Assembly (NCBI GenBank): GCA_009809945.1
Contig: WTPW01000669.1
Location: 2,362-66,361 of the forward strand
DNA length: 64,000 nt
Source of the DNA: Gigaspora margarita
Taxonomy: Eukaryota; Glomeromycota; Glomeromycetes; Diversisporales; Gigasporaceae
Direction: 5' to 3'
The position numbers and the translations under genes were made by a program. Of the stretch, positions 34,230-44,769 are shown piece after piece (the stretch's first letter is position 1; every line of letters starts with the position of its first letter). A model generated the notes under the pieces. The model was not told where the DNA came from. It saw nothing but the letters and a program-made list of their open reading frames with translations, and did not search any database.

Positions 34230-34690
34230 TACCTTTCCCTAGGTATCGGATAAATAACTTCTTTTCATCAAAGTGAAGCTAGGCGCAGACCTTTTGGAAC
34301 CAATCCATCCCTAGTAGCATCATTTCATCAGGATTTTCAATAACCTGGAAATCAGTAGGTACCAGTATGCTTTGTACTACTAGTTTTACTCCAACTAGCT
34401 TTCCTAATGCTCTTTCCCAGGTGCCGTGGCAGTGATAACTACTGTATTAGAGGGCTCAGTGATAGTGAGACCAAGTTTCTTTACTAATTTTATTGATATT
34501 ATGCTGACGGCGGCTCCGGAATCTAAAACGGCCAATATTGGATTATTTTTAATCCTAACATAACATTTAGCTGCGGAGGTCCTTGGTTCAAGTTTATTAT
34601 CAGCCAGGTTGGTTTCAGTTTGGGGGATGATAGGTCGTTTTAAAGCTTGTGACAAATTATTACGCTGTTTTGGGACTTGCACAATTGTCC
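34230..34690 (-). pseudogene. Ty3 aspartic protease
   Basis: Read on minus. LAVLDSGAAVSIISIKLVKK has the DSG active site (34508-34525) followed by the hydrophobic strand pattern of retropepsins, then MLLGMDWFQKV. A frame break after ATAPGK separates the halves. Would cleave Gag-Pol when active. Confidence 0.85.
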
Positions 34691-36004
34691 GTAGGTGGCA
34701 TTGGCACGCTGACTCAGCAGATCTTCTGCAATATTGTATGGGGGAATTAAATCTACGACTGAAGGTCTCCTACATCTTCAAGTCTGATTGGTAGCTTCGA
34801 CCGGGATTGGCAGAAGGTTTACAGTAGGTTCTAGGATAATTTCTTCCATAGCCGTAGGTTGGGGTGTTGGCGTGTGTTGATTTGGTCAGAAGCAACCCTC
34901 TTTCTTAATCTTTTATCCCAATTTGTTTCAGCTTCGGGCCTTTCACGTCTCTTCATGGCATATACTTCTGGGTTGCCACCATTTGTAACAATATCACACA
35001 TATTGATGTTTCTTGACTGTGTGGTATTCCTAGTTTGAGTAGAAAAGAAATTTTGAGAAGATTGACGTCATTCCGCAAGGCAATTCCTGGAAATATGCCC
35101 TCTTTCACCACAATTATAGCACGTGACTCCCTCACTTCTTGCTTGCGGGGTGGATACTGCTGGACTTGGGGCCGATAAGTGCCGGATGGTACTGAGGAGC
35201 TGGCAGTTTCAACCCTTGCCGATAAGGCAGTGGTTAATTTTTCATAATTTACTGCCATTTGCTGCATTTTCTTGGTCAAATCGTCAAGGGCTTGATTGGT
35301 GGGTTCCTGCTTGTCGTAGTACTGACCAGCCTCTATTTTTCTTGCTTTGACAATAGCGGCATCTAATGTTTTAAAATCGTCTGCAGACATTAAGGCGGCG
35401 ATTTTCCCATGGAGTCCTCCCATATACATTCGGATAACGTATGCGGCAGGTATTTGACAATTGGGGTCGATTCTCTTTAACAATTTCTTGAACTGATACG
35501 TATATCGGTCCACCTTTTCTTTTGTTTTTTGCTTCAATGAGGTTAATTCTAACTGCCACTGATGTCTTCTTTCCGGGGTTGCAAAATATTTAACAAATGA
35601 CTGGACAAAACTATCCTCAGGATTATCATCATCATCCCAGTAGAGAAGGTCGTCCTTCTGGTCATTATACCAACTGGCGGCAATTCCTGCCAAATGCCCT
35701 GAAGCAATTTTAATTTTTCTAGCTCTAGCCCAATTGTTGGCATCAGCAGCTTGTTCAAAGGCTTCGACCCACTCTACAGGGTCCTCATCTTCTTCGCCTT
35801 TGAAAGTTCTTACATGTTCCCAGTTATTTTCTCTAGGAGCAGCTGGAGCCTCATGTTGGGCTACATCCCTAAAGGCTCGGGCAATATCTCGAAGAAGATT
35901 CTGAGCTTGATTACGTTGTTACGTGGGTCTTCATTGTTTTGGGGTTCGTATGGAGGAAGTGGTCTTTCCTCTCCAATGGGTCTTTCAATATCAAAATCGG
36001 CCAT
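34690..36004 (-). pseudogene. Ty3 Gag with CCHC zinc knuckle
   Basis: Read on minus from ATG at 36004 (MADFDIERPIGEERPLPPYE). Capsid-like section: WVEAFEQAADANNW, AGIAASWYNDQ, ERRHQWQLELTSLKQ, then IPAAYVIRMYMGGL. The zinc knuckle CYNCGERGHISRNC (CX2CX4HX4C) lies at 35080-35121. Frameshifts near 35918 and 35130 break the frame. Packages element RNA in functional copies. Confidence 0.88.
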
Positions 36005-36118
36005 GTCGGATCTTGAAGTTACAATTAAACTAAACTATCTGAAGGAAGATTTTATAGGGAGGTTTTTGGATTGGTAGTTCTATCTAAATCTTGATTCGGG
36101 TAGGTTAAAAAGTTCAAT

Positions 36119-36136
36119 CTCACAGTCACCACCAAT
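36119..36136 (-). promoter_or_regulatory. Candidate primer binding site
   Basis: In coding orientation TGGTGGTGACTGTGAGA begins two to three bases after the 5' LTR end CTTCTCA. The TGG start fits pairing with a tRNA 3' CCA; the tRNA was not identified. Confidence 0.6.
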
Positions 36137-37219
36137 TGAGAAGGTGTAAACCGGTTGTGGTTGGGTCAAACTATACACCTAACTAAACAAACTAACAAAA
36201 ATACTATCTACTAAGCGCTCAAGACTCTTAAACCTTGAACTGGCAGGCAGAAAGAGGCGTGGAAGATTTGGTACAGGTCTCAAGGTTCAGAAAGTCTTGG
36301 TAGGACGATATCAACAATAATCTATTAGTCAATCCTAGCTGCAGCTTATGGGATATGAATATGGATATCAGCTTGCAATCGGCAAGTTGCTTTCACGGGG
36401 TTCACGTGATGATGCGGTATCTGAGTTTTCAGGTTCCAATTATGGTGTCGATTTGGATATCGGTCCGATATCAGTATCACGGGATCAGATTGTTTGATAA
36501 ATGAGGCACACAAGTATTGTTTGACTTTGCTAACAATGGGTCAAGGTAACAATTAAAGGTTTTTCTATAAAGGTATCATGGTAACTATTCTACGTTAACT
36601 CTTCTACTCGAATTTCGAAGGTTACTCCAAAACTGACAACAAGGTTTTTATAATAACAACAGGGATATCGGAAGCGTATTCAGGATAATATGGATGAAAC
36701 TTAGAAGGGTTACTACTTCTACTATTATGATTTCGAAGTATTAAAACTCAACTGAGTTGTTAACTCGTAGTGAGCTGTACTCTACTGAGTTGTTTTATTT
36801 CAAGGCGACAGGGACATTGCTTTTATACTTTTTACATTCATATTCTTTGATACAGGTTTGGTGGCAAAACTAATAGTAGAACTAACCGATCTGACATATC
36901 GTACCGATCTGCCATATCGGACNGATCTGTCATATCAGACNGATCTGTCAGATATGAACGATCTGACATATCNGACCGATCTGTCATATCAGACNGATCT
37001 GTCAGATATGAACGATCTGACATATCGGACCGATCTGTCCTATCGGACCGATCTGACCGATACAGGTACGAACAAAGCCTATTTAGAGAACAATAATATA
37101 TGTACGACTAATACTACTACTAAANAAGATATATATATATATGTATAACAATAAAAATAAAAAAATAATAAGAAATAATAATAATAAAAAGAAAACTCCT
37201 AAGGCGGGAGCCCTTCACA
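36137..37219 (-). repeat. 5' LTR (right end in window), 1083 bp
   Basis: Near-identical partner of 27188-28334; scattered substitutions are visible (for example AAACTGGTCGTGG versus AAACCGGTTGTGG). Ambiguous bases lie in the minisatellite (36923-37124). The promoter and poly(A) site should be here, but no motif was assigned. Confidence 0.92.
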
Positions 37220-37242
37220 CCGTGCCCATCCCTAGTTGCGAA

Positions 37243-37770
37243 CAAAATCTTGACAAACCAAAATATCATTGAAGAATCTCAACATATTATGAATCAAAAA
37301 AATAAAATAAAATAAAATAAAAAGTAAAATAAAAATATTTAAACTATTTTTAAATGTTAACACTAATAAAAAAAATAATCAAACACCATTTTTAGTACTT
37401 GTTCTAACATCAAACTGACTTTTAATTTTATTTAACAATCGTTCATTATATACCTTCTCACGAAATTAATAAACCTTATAACTCAACTTCAGGTTATTAG
37501 GCTATATTATTCGGATTTTTTTTATTAGTAAAGATTACGGAGAAAAAAGTTTCACAAGTAAAAGACAGCCTAAATTGCTGAGTTCAATTAATTTATTATA
37601 CTTATAAGCTAAACTTAAAAGTTTAAACATACCTCTCATCTAACTTCCGAATTACTTTCGTGGATTACCGAATTACTTTGAAAGTTTATAAAATAGGACG
37701 TGTTCTTTAAAATTTTTGTGGTCCTATGCTTTAACAATTCGTATTCGTGGCTAAGAATCCATTTTTGAGT
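37243..37770. other. AT-rich spacer, no gene recognised
   Basis: Contains an AATAAAATAAAATAAAA simple repeat near 37300. Nothing else supported. Confidence 0.4.
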
Positions 37771-37772
37771 TA

Positions 37773-38170
37773 CGACGATTCCAAAAATGTCACGTGACCT
37801 CCACCCTTAAATCGACCAATGAAATTGCAGATAAGATTATAAAAATATGAAGTCATTTCTAACTTTTTTATTATATTAATCACTTGGATTTTTTGAAGTC
37901 CGTAGAGAAGAAAATTACAATTCTAACAGTAATAAGATCATCAAAATCAGATCAGTGTACGCGAGATACGGGCAAAAAAGTTTCGCGATTTTAAAGCTTT
38001 TAAAAAAACTTTAAAAAATCGCAAAATTTTTTTACTCATCTCGTAATACACTAAGCCAATTTTAATGAGTTTACTACTATTGGAATGGTAATTTTTTACC
38101 TGCAATTCCATTGGTCGATTTTAAGTGTGACGGTCACGTGACTTTACTAAAATCGTCGATCTTACCCAGT
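37773..38170. mobile_element. MITE-like element with ACGACGATT ends
   Basis: TACGACGATTCCAAAAATGT and TCACGTGACC at the left face GGTCACGTGACTTTACTAA and AATCGTCGAT at the right. Second-level arms TTAAATCGACCAATG/CATTGGTCGATTTTAA lie inside, with a hairpin at 37985-38040. No TSD found. From 38171 to 38600 nothing is supported. Confidence 0.6.
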
Positions 38171-38599
38171 AGCAAAAGTTTCGAATTTGATACACCTGCG
38201 ATTATTTTTTTGATATATACAGTTTCTTACATTCTAACGTCGACTTTGGACATCATAAAATATGAGTGTATGTGGCTCTTTTTACAGATCATACCCTAAA
38301 TTGAGGTGGCGTTCTTGATGCATTTTAGTACTATGCAGGGTACCTCAGGTACCTGCATGTGACAAATAATTTAGATCTATTTTTAAAGTACTATTTATTT
38401 GTGGATGTGACATGTAATATACTTTTTTGCTATGTAAAAAAATGCATCATACCTTGTATAGTATAAAGTAGTAAATTGGTCGATCAAGCAATTGTTTATA
38501 AATAAAATTTTTTTCTTAAAAATTTTTTTTTCTTTAACGTTGACTACCAACAGTATTCTTATATTAGTGTATATTGTTATCGCAAGTTTATGATTATTT

Positions 38600-38658
38600 T
38601 CACTGTATTGCTGTCACTTACACTGCCACCATACTTATACTGCCACCATACTTATACC
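38600..38658. repeat. CACTGCCACCATACTTATA minisatellite
   Basis: Units of about 18 bp, CTTACACTGCCACCATA or CTTATACTGCCACCATA. More degenerate units continue at 39411-39520 on the other side of the MITE, so the array was split by it. Confidence 0.75.
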
Positions 38659-39410
38659 AGCATAGTGGAAGTTCGTTTTGATTGGTTGTTAAAATACCCC
38701 AGAAAAAATGTCGATGAAACCTCGGATAGATTACCAACTATACCCGGATAAAGTTTATTACGAACTTTTAATACTCTCTAAAGACGCTTTTACAGTACAT
38801 TTAATACAGTTTAATCATTACTGTTTAATTTAAATTTCACGAAGCATAATCTATATTATTTATTACACGATAAATATATAATTTTACAAAAAAATACTTT
38901 AAATCAGCTTCGCAATACATTATTACGCATACCCTAAACACTACCACTATTACAACTTTTTGTATCTATAAACGTTATTTTATAAACTATATTCATAGCC
39001 TAAATATATACAATAAAAGGTTTTAGAATAGTAATTCAAAATAGTACTTTTTTTTTTTTACTTGTAAGGTAAACAAGCCCAGTTAAAACAAAATCTCACA
39101 ATTTCACTTACTAATTGCTTAGATCGCCGAACCACCTTCCCGACCTTTCAAAACATTCACTTCTCATCTAGTTTCTTGAACTGCTGTATCTCACTGTATC
39201 TCTCATTAAAAAACAGTAGGTTTAAAGACGAAAAATAGGTTGCTTAAGTTTGTTGTTTCGTCACGTATTACAAAAAAAAAATTTTATATGGCGTGATGAT
39301 TTTTACTAATAAAAGTATTTTAAAAATTACAATTGACTGTATAAATAAATGATCGTCGCCAATCATATTTATTCAAATTTTAGCCAATTAAAACGAACTT
39401 CCACTATGCT
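38659..39410. mobile_element. Mutator-like MITE, 752 bp, TSD ACTTATACC
   Basis: AGCATAGTGGAAGTTCGTTT at the left is mirrored at the right as AAACGAACTTCCACTATGCT. A 9-bp ACTTATACC flanks both sides (38650-38658, 39411-39419), the length made by Mutator-type transposases. The host is a minisatellite containing similar words, so the TSD could be partly coincidental. No coding capacity. Confidence 0.75.
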
Positions 39411-39559
39411 ACTTATACCGCTGCCATATTTATACTATTGCTTAAATTGTCACTATACTTACACTGCCACTATACTTACACTGTTGTTATACTTGCACTG
39501 TTACTATATTATACTATCATATACATAATTTTTAATGAAGATAATACAGTTTCCATTCC

Positions 39560-41014
39560 CTTTGGGCATGTAGCCGAATCATATATATTACATCATCCCT
39601 TTTAAAGAATACTCGCTTAAAGTTTCAAAGCTGTTTGAAAACACCCCAACTAATAAAACAAGAATTAATTGCACTTTGTCGTGTTGAGGGTGCTGCTGAT
39701 TTTATAGAATGGGAGATTAATGGAAATAAAAAAATCAACTAATCGTATTGATGACATTATAAGACTTATAGTCAAAGGTCATAAATATGTGGAAGAAATT
39801 CAAGCCAGTCTTAAGAAAGATAAACTCTGTTGGTCATGGATCATGTATTGTGCGGGCGATAGAGATAATTGCCAACATAAGTGTGGAGAGTCCAAAATGG
39901 AAATGGCATGCATCATTGTTCTGTCTGTGTTCACTCATTTTTATGACTATTATACCTTGACTCAAGCCATCCACTTCAAATAAAAATAGAGAGTGCACAT
40001 CTTTCTTCTAGTGTAATAAGCATAGTTGTTCCAAAAATATTAAGAATTAATTTGACATGAGAAGTTCGTGCCAAAATTATTATTAGCCATCATGCAGATC
40101 ATAGAACAATAAAAGGAATTAAAGGAAAGTTACTAGCTTCATTTAATGGTGCTAGTGAAGAATAATTAAATGATGTATTGTTAAACAGTCGAGAGATTTG
40201 TAGTAATTCAAAATTAAACCGATTTATCATTCGTGAAGATAGATGCTTAAAGGACTATTCAGGTCCATGGACAATACTTCATTATCTAATTGAAGAAGAA
40301 TTAAAACCAAAAGATTTGTTTTATATTACCAGCAACCAGATTTGACAAAGCCTGAAGATTCTCCTGAACTTTACTTTCAATTAACTGTATTAGATGAATT
40401 TTGGCTATGAAATGGTCAAAAATTTGAACAGCATTACTTTGAAATCGATGGAAAATATAATCTTAATATCAATCATGCTCCTATTTTAACCATGGTCATT
40501 GAGAATGATACTGGACATGGAACACTATTAGCTTTCAATATGTATTTATTTATTATTTTTGGCTTATAAATGTTGAGAATAAATATGAATTTTCTGTTAG
40601 TAAAAAAAAAATACAATTTACTTTCATTTATAGCAATACCAATATTAAATACTAATATTAATTTGAAATATTATAATCAGGTTTAAGTAATAAAGAAAAT
40701 AACTGGACAATAAAATTAGCTGTAACAGCTGTTAAAAATAATATACCTTGCATTAATTCTGCATGCAAACATTTGTGGCACTATGAAGATCCTTCAAATA
40801 AAAAAGATTTCAAAGAATTTGTGATTGTAACCCTAATCAACCATGGAATCCACTTGTAATGATAGATAAGCATCGATCATCTAAACTTGGAGTAGATGGT
40901 ATCATTCATGAAACTATTCTTTGCTGGTTTCACATAATGTAATCATTTGGAGAAAATTTAAAAACCTGGAATATTTCATATTCGCTTAGATTAGTTTTTA
41001 AACTTTATTATAAT
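39560..41014 (+). pseudogene. MULE transposase, N-terminal and DDE part
   Basis: Plus strand, several frames. Recognisable peptides in order: RIDDIIRLIVKGHKYVEEI, CQHKCGESKMEMAC, FYDYYTLTQAIH, DHRTIKGIKGKLLASF, LNRFIIREDRCLKDYSGPW, then the catalytic part with FEIDGKYNLNINHAPILTMV (first Asp at about 40447), MIDKHRSSKLGVDGIIHE and TILCWFHIM. This layout is that of MULE transposases that are numerous in mycorrhizal fungi. Stops and frameshifts throughout; broken at 41015 by a retroposon. The start of the gene was not identified. Confidence 0.78.
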
Positions 41015-41027
41015 ATTTTTATATTCT

Positions 41028-42200
41028 CAACTCTTTCTGATGATCACCTGGACCAAATTTTTAACGGAAGAAAAACAAAAAGTTCTTTGTTGGAGCATTG
41101 CCAGATACTTAAAGTACTGTAGGATAACACAAGTATATGGTTTTTAGAAAGGTCAACTGTAGCTGCGGGGACTCCTCTCTTATATTTGACACGCAAGCCA
41201 GAAGCATCAGTTGTGCAAGATAACTGGCAGTTGGTGCCCTTGGTACAAGAAATTCTGGTGGAGACGCAAGGCAGTCTCCGTCGACGAAGTATCTTGTGGT
41301 AAAACAATGGGAAACAACAAAGAAATGAGTTTTCTGACCACACACTCCTGTAAATTTCGTACAAGTGATTCCTCTTTTTTTACTTCTCCCGCTTTCCTGC
41401 CACCTTCCCAAAATTTTTGACAAAAAGTGCCGATTTGGTATACCCCTATCAGAAGATCAGCATTATTTACATTTCCAAACTCGGACGGACCCAGTAGGAT
41501 GTGACCACGTGACGTGTTTGTTTACGGATACGGTATCGGTGCTACTCTTTATGACTCTGCTACATTTGGATCAGGCTACTCTTTATGATAGTGCTACGTT
41601 CGATAGTCAAGGGATATACGAGGTTGGATGTCAGGTCAGAAGTCGATATAAATTAAGGCAAAGCTTTAAAATAGAAATATACAATAGTCGTATTTGTCAT
41701 ATAATTTTTATTAACCTGGCACGGGTTATAATAGTGTACTCTTTTTCTTTTTTTTGTTTTGTTTTGTTTTTTTTGTTAGACTAGCCTTCATGTTAGACCA
41801 TGTGGTTTTTTTTCTTTTTTGTTTTCCCTTCCATTCTTCGTTATANTTGTTTTTCTTTTATTTTTTCTATTTCTCNTTTTCTTGGCTTGTGTTTTTTTTT
41901 CTTTNCCCCTCTCCTTATTTTGTCCTTATAAAATTCCTTGTTCGTAAAGGAATACGAAGGAGAGAAGAAGNCATTTTGGTGTNGCANTTAGGCTAGTTTA
42001 ACANAGCCTCTAGTTTTTAGATTAGTCTTCAAATTAGTGTAGTAGGTTGCATTTGGGCACCATCTAATGATGGCAGCCGGATGATGTCAGACTTGCAAAT
42101 TAGGAGTAAACAAGTGTATTACTGTAGCAATATACTAAGTATCTTAATAAAGTACTGGTGAAACTGCCTAAGTGAAAAAAAAAATAAAATAAAAAATAAA
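41028..42200 (+). mobile_element. Poly(A)-tailed retroposon family R, copy 2
   Basis: Bounded by a perfect 13-bp ATTTTTATATTCT (41015-41027, 42201-42213). The 3' end is AATAAAG, 24 nt, then an A-rich tail with T interruptions. Starts CAACTCTTTCTGATGATCAC. The central box (GATTTGGTATACCCCTATCA, about 41432) and a CACGTGAC lie before a long pyrimidine/T-rich stretch with ambiguous bases, then GTAGGTTGCATTTGGG (42043). It interrupts the MULE. Frames on both strands (up to 139 codons) are not conserved between copies. Confidence 0.82.
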
Positions 42201-42213
42201 ATTTTTATATTCT

Positions 42214-43318
42214 AAATATATTTTTAATATTTAAGTATATATCAATTTTAAGATGCCAAATTGTATTAGGGTTTAAATTTGTGGGCCGTTATCATACTAA
42301 AGAGGATGCTTTTGAAATGGCTTCTCATTATAAGAACTTTATTTATTCTCTTCTACTTGAACCAAATCAAAAATTATCTCTAATTAAAGACTTAGAAAAT
42401 AATTGGATGTGTGTTAAATGGCAAATGCAATTCATTGATACTAGCCATATTCCTATTAACTCTGATATACAAAATCCATTAACCACTAATAATTACACTG
42501 AAAGAATAAATTAGACAATTGAATCACAATTATCAAAAAAGCAAACAGTTGTAATGTTTATTGAACGACTTTATGGAATAAGATTGTTATGTGAAAATCT
42601 CTATTCTGAAGGAACTAATACAAATAATCATGAAGCTGAATTGGTTACTCTTCTTAATGAACAATTGATTAAACAGGTAATTAAATATATAGTACACAGT
42701 TTTCATTTTGTGGCACATATATATTATATAATTTACTAATACAAAGTTTAATACAATAGCAAAAATGATTCTTGTAAAGTAACATCTACCATGAACTGAC
42801 ACTTGAATCATGGAAGGCTATATTTTCTAATGGGTTTGGTTAAAAATCTAGCTATCCAAATTACTATTATGTTAAAAAAACTTGTGAATCAGATATTATA
42901 ATTGACTCTTTTGATAATGATAAATTCATTAAAATAGAAGAAGAACATGTCAACTATTTTTAACCATTGATGAGGCAGTTAGTTAAAGATTATGAAGTTG
43001 AGATTCAAAATGGGGTTTAAATTGAACATTGTTACTAATAAATGCCATTGTGCTTGGATTATATCTGGAATGGCCCATTCTATAATGTATGTAAACATTG
43101 TCATGCTGCACAGATTTTTTCTCAAGGAAATTGTTTAAGCAATATACAGAAAACAAAAGAAAAATTGGTGAATTATTTTAAAAACAAACAGAAAACAATT
43201 CTGTTAGAACAAAAGAATAATTTAATTTATTATGGATCTACAGAAATTGTATATCAAGAAATAATTTGCTTATATAATTCTAAAGGTATATATATTTTCT
43301 ATCTATATTATAATCTTC
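42214..43318 (+). pseudogene. MULE transposase, C-terminal part with SWIM-like cysteines
   Basis: Continues the transposase after the retroposon. Peptides NQKLSLIKDLENNWMCVKW, IQNPLTTNNYTERIN, TVVMFIERLYGI and NLYSEGTNTNNHEAEL are on one frame with single stops. A Cys cluster KCHC ... YNVCKHCHA (about 43040-43105) spans a frameshift and fits a SWIM zinc finger (CxC...CxH), usual near the end of MULE transposases. It breaks off at the copy 3 insertion. Confidence 0.75.
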
Positions 43319-43333
43319 AAAACAATATAAGCT

Positions 43334-44444
43334 CAAAAACCATAGCACATACAACTCTTTTTGATGATTCCTTGTACCAAACTTTCCAAGAATACTGACC
43401 TACAAAAACTCTATAGTTAACATGTCTATACACAACAAAACTTCACCAAACTGCTATCAGATACAAAGTCCATTCATTGAATATTCTGTGCATGAAACAG
43501 AGTTGAAACAGATATGCAGACTTTTAAGCGAGGCACCTTGGTGGGCTTTAGTGCTATTGAGCAATGACGTAGTAGAGAAACTCTAGAGCTTTGTCAAATC
43601 CTATGGATATGAAAATAGAAGTAGAGGCTTGGTTAGATATGTTATTCTATATAGCGTAACTCCTTCAACCTCTATTAGATTTGGTTATTTCCCCTGATCC
43701 CTTTTGGCCATTTCAAAATTTCAAAAAGTGGGCATTTCGGTTTACCCTCTCCAAAAGATTGGTAGTGTTTACTTCTTCCAAATTAGGATTGCACCTTCTG
43801 AACTGGAATTGCTATCACAAGTAAGGTCCGTTGCTGTGTACATAATAAACAAAAAGAACATGTTAGAGGTCAGGAGGGATGACATAATGAAATTTCTTTC
43901 TAGAACATCCTTTTAGGCATATAGATTTTTCTTTTTTTCTAATGATATACATATAGTATATGGTATAAGGTGTTTCCTTGTATAATACTATATAATTTTT
44001 ACAGTCTTGCACAGGCTTCAACAGTGCTATAACGTATTTCTTTTTTTTTGCTTTTTTCTTCTCTCTTTTCATTTTTATCTTTTTTGTCGTATTTGGTTTG
44101 TCATTTAGGTAGTAGTCATTATTCCCCCATTTTATTTTTCCTTTATATATTTCTCATTACTTGTTGTAGTTTTTCTTGTAGTAGGTTCTTTCTACTAGAA
44201 AGGTTAGGAGAAGAAAGTTTAAAAAGAAGGCAATCTTGATATAGTTAGCATGTGCTAGCCAGTGATAGGAGGAAACATATTTTTAGTAAGTTAAAAATCT
44301 GAATTGAGGCAAAATTTTGCTAGGCAGGTTGCACTTGAATAAAATCGAGTGAGTTTTCTGTTAGTATAGAATAAAATATACATACAATCGCAGTAGTATA
44401 ATAAAGTTTACAAATACAGAGGCCAGGATTGCCAAATTTTAAAA
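43334..44444 (+). mobile_element. Poly(A)-tailed retroposon family R, copy 3
   Basis: Flanked by AAAACAATATAAGCT on both sides (43319-43333 and 44445-44459). Shares ACTCTTTTTGATGATTCCTT (5' box, 43354), CAAAAAGTGGGCATTTCGGT and CCCTCTCCAAAAGATTGGTA (central box, about 43720), a pyrimidine stretch (44040-44130), GGCAGGTTGCACTTG (44325) and AATAAAG before the tail with copies 1 and 2. The intermediate 5' part differs between copies. It splits the MULE frame. Confidence 0.82.
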
Positions 44445-44459
44445 AAAACAATATAAGCT

Positions 44460-44752
44460 AATTTGACTTTATTAGTATAGGTGCACATATCTTTTATTCA
44501 AAAATAAACCAAGCATTCATAATGATCCTTTTTGGTCACTATAATTAAATCAACAACAATTATCAAATAATAGATCATCTTCAAAATTGTCTGCAAAGCC
44601 ACACAAACCTAGCCATATATTACATTCAATTTCTGATAATATAAGCAATAAAATTTCTCTATCTGAACAAAAAAGAAAAATAATAAATATCCAAAAAGCT
44701 AAATATGAACATAAGATAATTATTTCAAATTATTCTTTAAATTCATAATAAA
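44460..44752 (+). pseudogene. MULE transposase, terminal fragment
   Basis: Reads NDPFWSL, SNNRSSSKLSAKPHKPSHIL and LSEQKRKIINIQKAKYEHKI, then a stop at about 44748. A basic, low-complexity C-terminus of the MULE. Immediately after it the LINE begins in the opposite orientation. Confidence 0.55.
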
Positions 44753-44769
44753 AATTATAAGAATTTTTT

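Larger units (their letters stand above)
27188..37219 (-). mobile_element. Ty3-type LTR retrotransposon, decayed, coding on minus
   Basis: Two LTRs bound gag-protease-RT-RNase H-integrase in Ty3 order. Flanking ACCAT (27183-27187) and ACCGT (37219-37223) are a probable 5-bp duplication with one change, overlapping the LTR end by one base. Frameshifts (near 35918, 35130, 33400, 29690), stops and a damaged RT catalytic site show it is defective. Assembly gaps and ambiguous bases also occur inside. Confidence 0.92.
24988..37234. mobile_element. hAT-like element (TSD GTTGCGAA) split by the Ty3 retrotransposon
   Basis: Termini TAGGGATGGGCATGGTC and, inverted, TAGGGATGGGCACGGT are flanked by a perfect 8-bp GTTGCGAA (24980-24987, 37235-37242). 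Without the 10-kb retrotransposon it is about 2.2 kb. Subterminal GACCGGTCAT words fill 25000-25090 and 25995-26085. It contains a 57-bp tandem duplication, a small palindrome (25535-25755) and the hairpin array 26085-27172. No transposase was found, so it is non-autonomous. Confidence 0.9.

Noticed and set aside
41044..41784. ORFs of 104-139 codons on both strands in retroposon copy 2
   Set aside because: Other copies of the family do not keep these frames.
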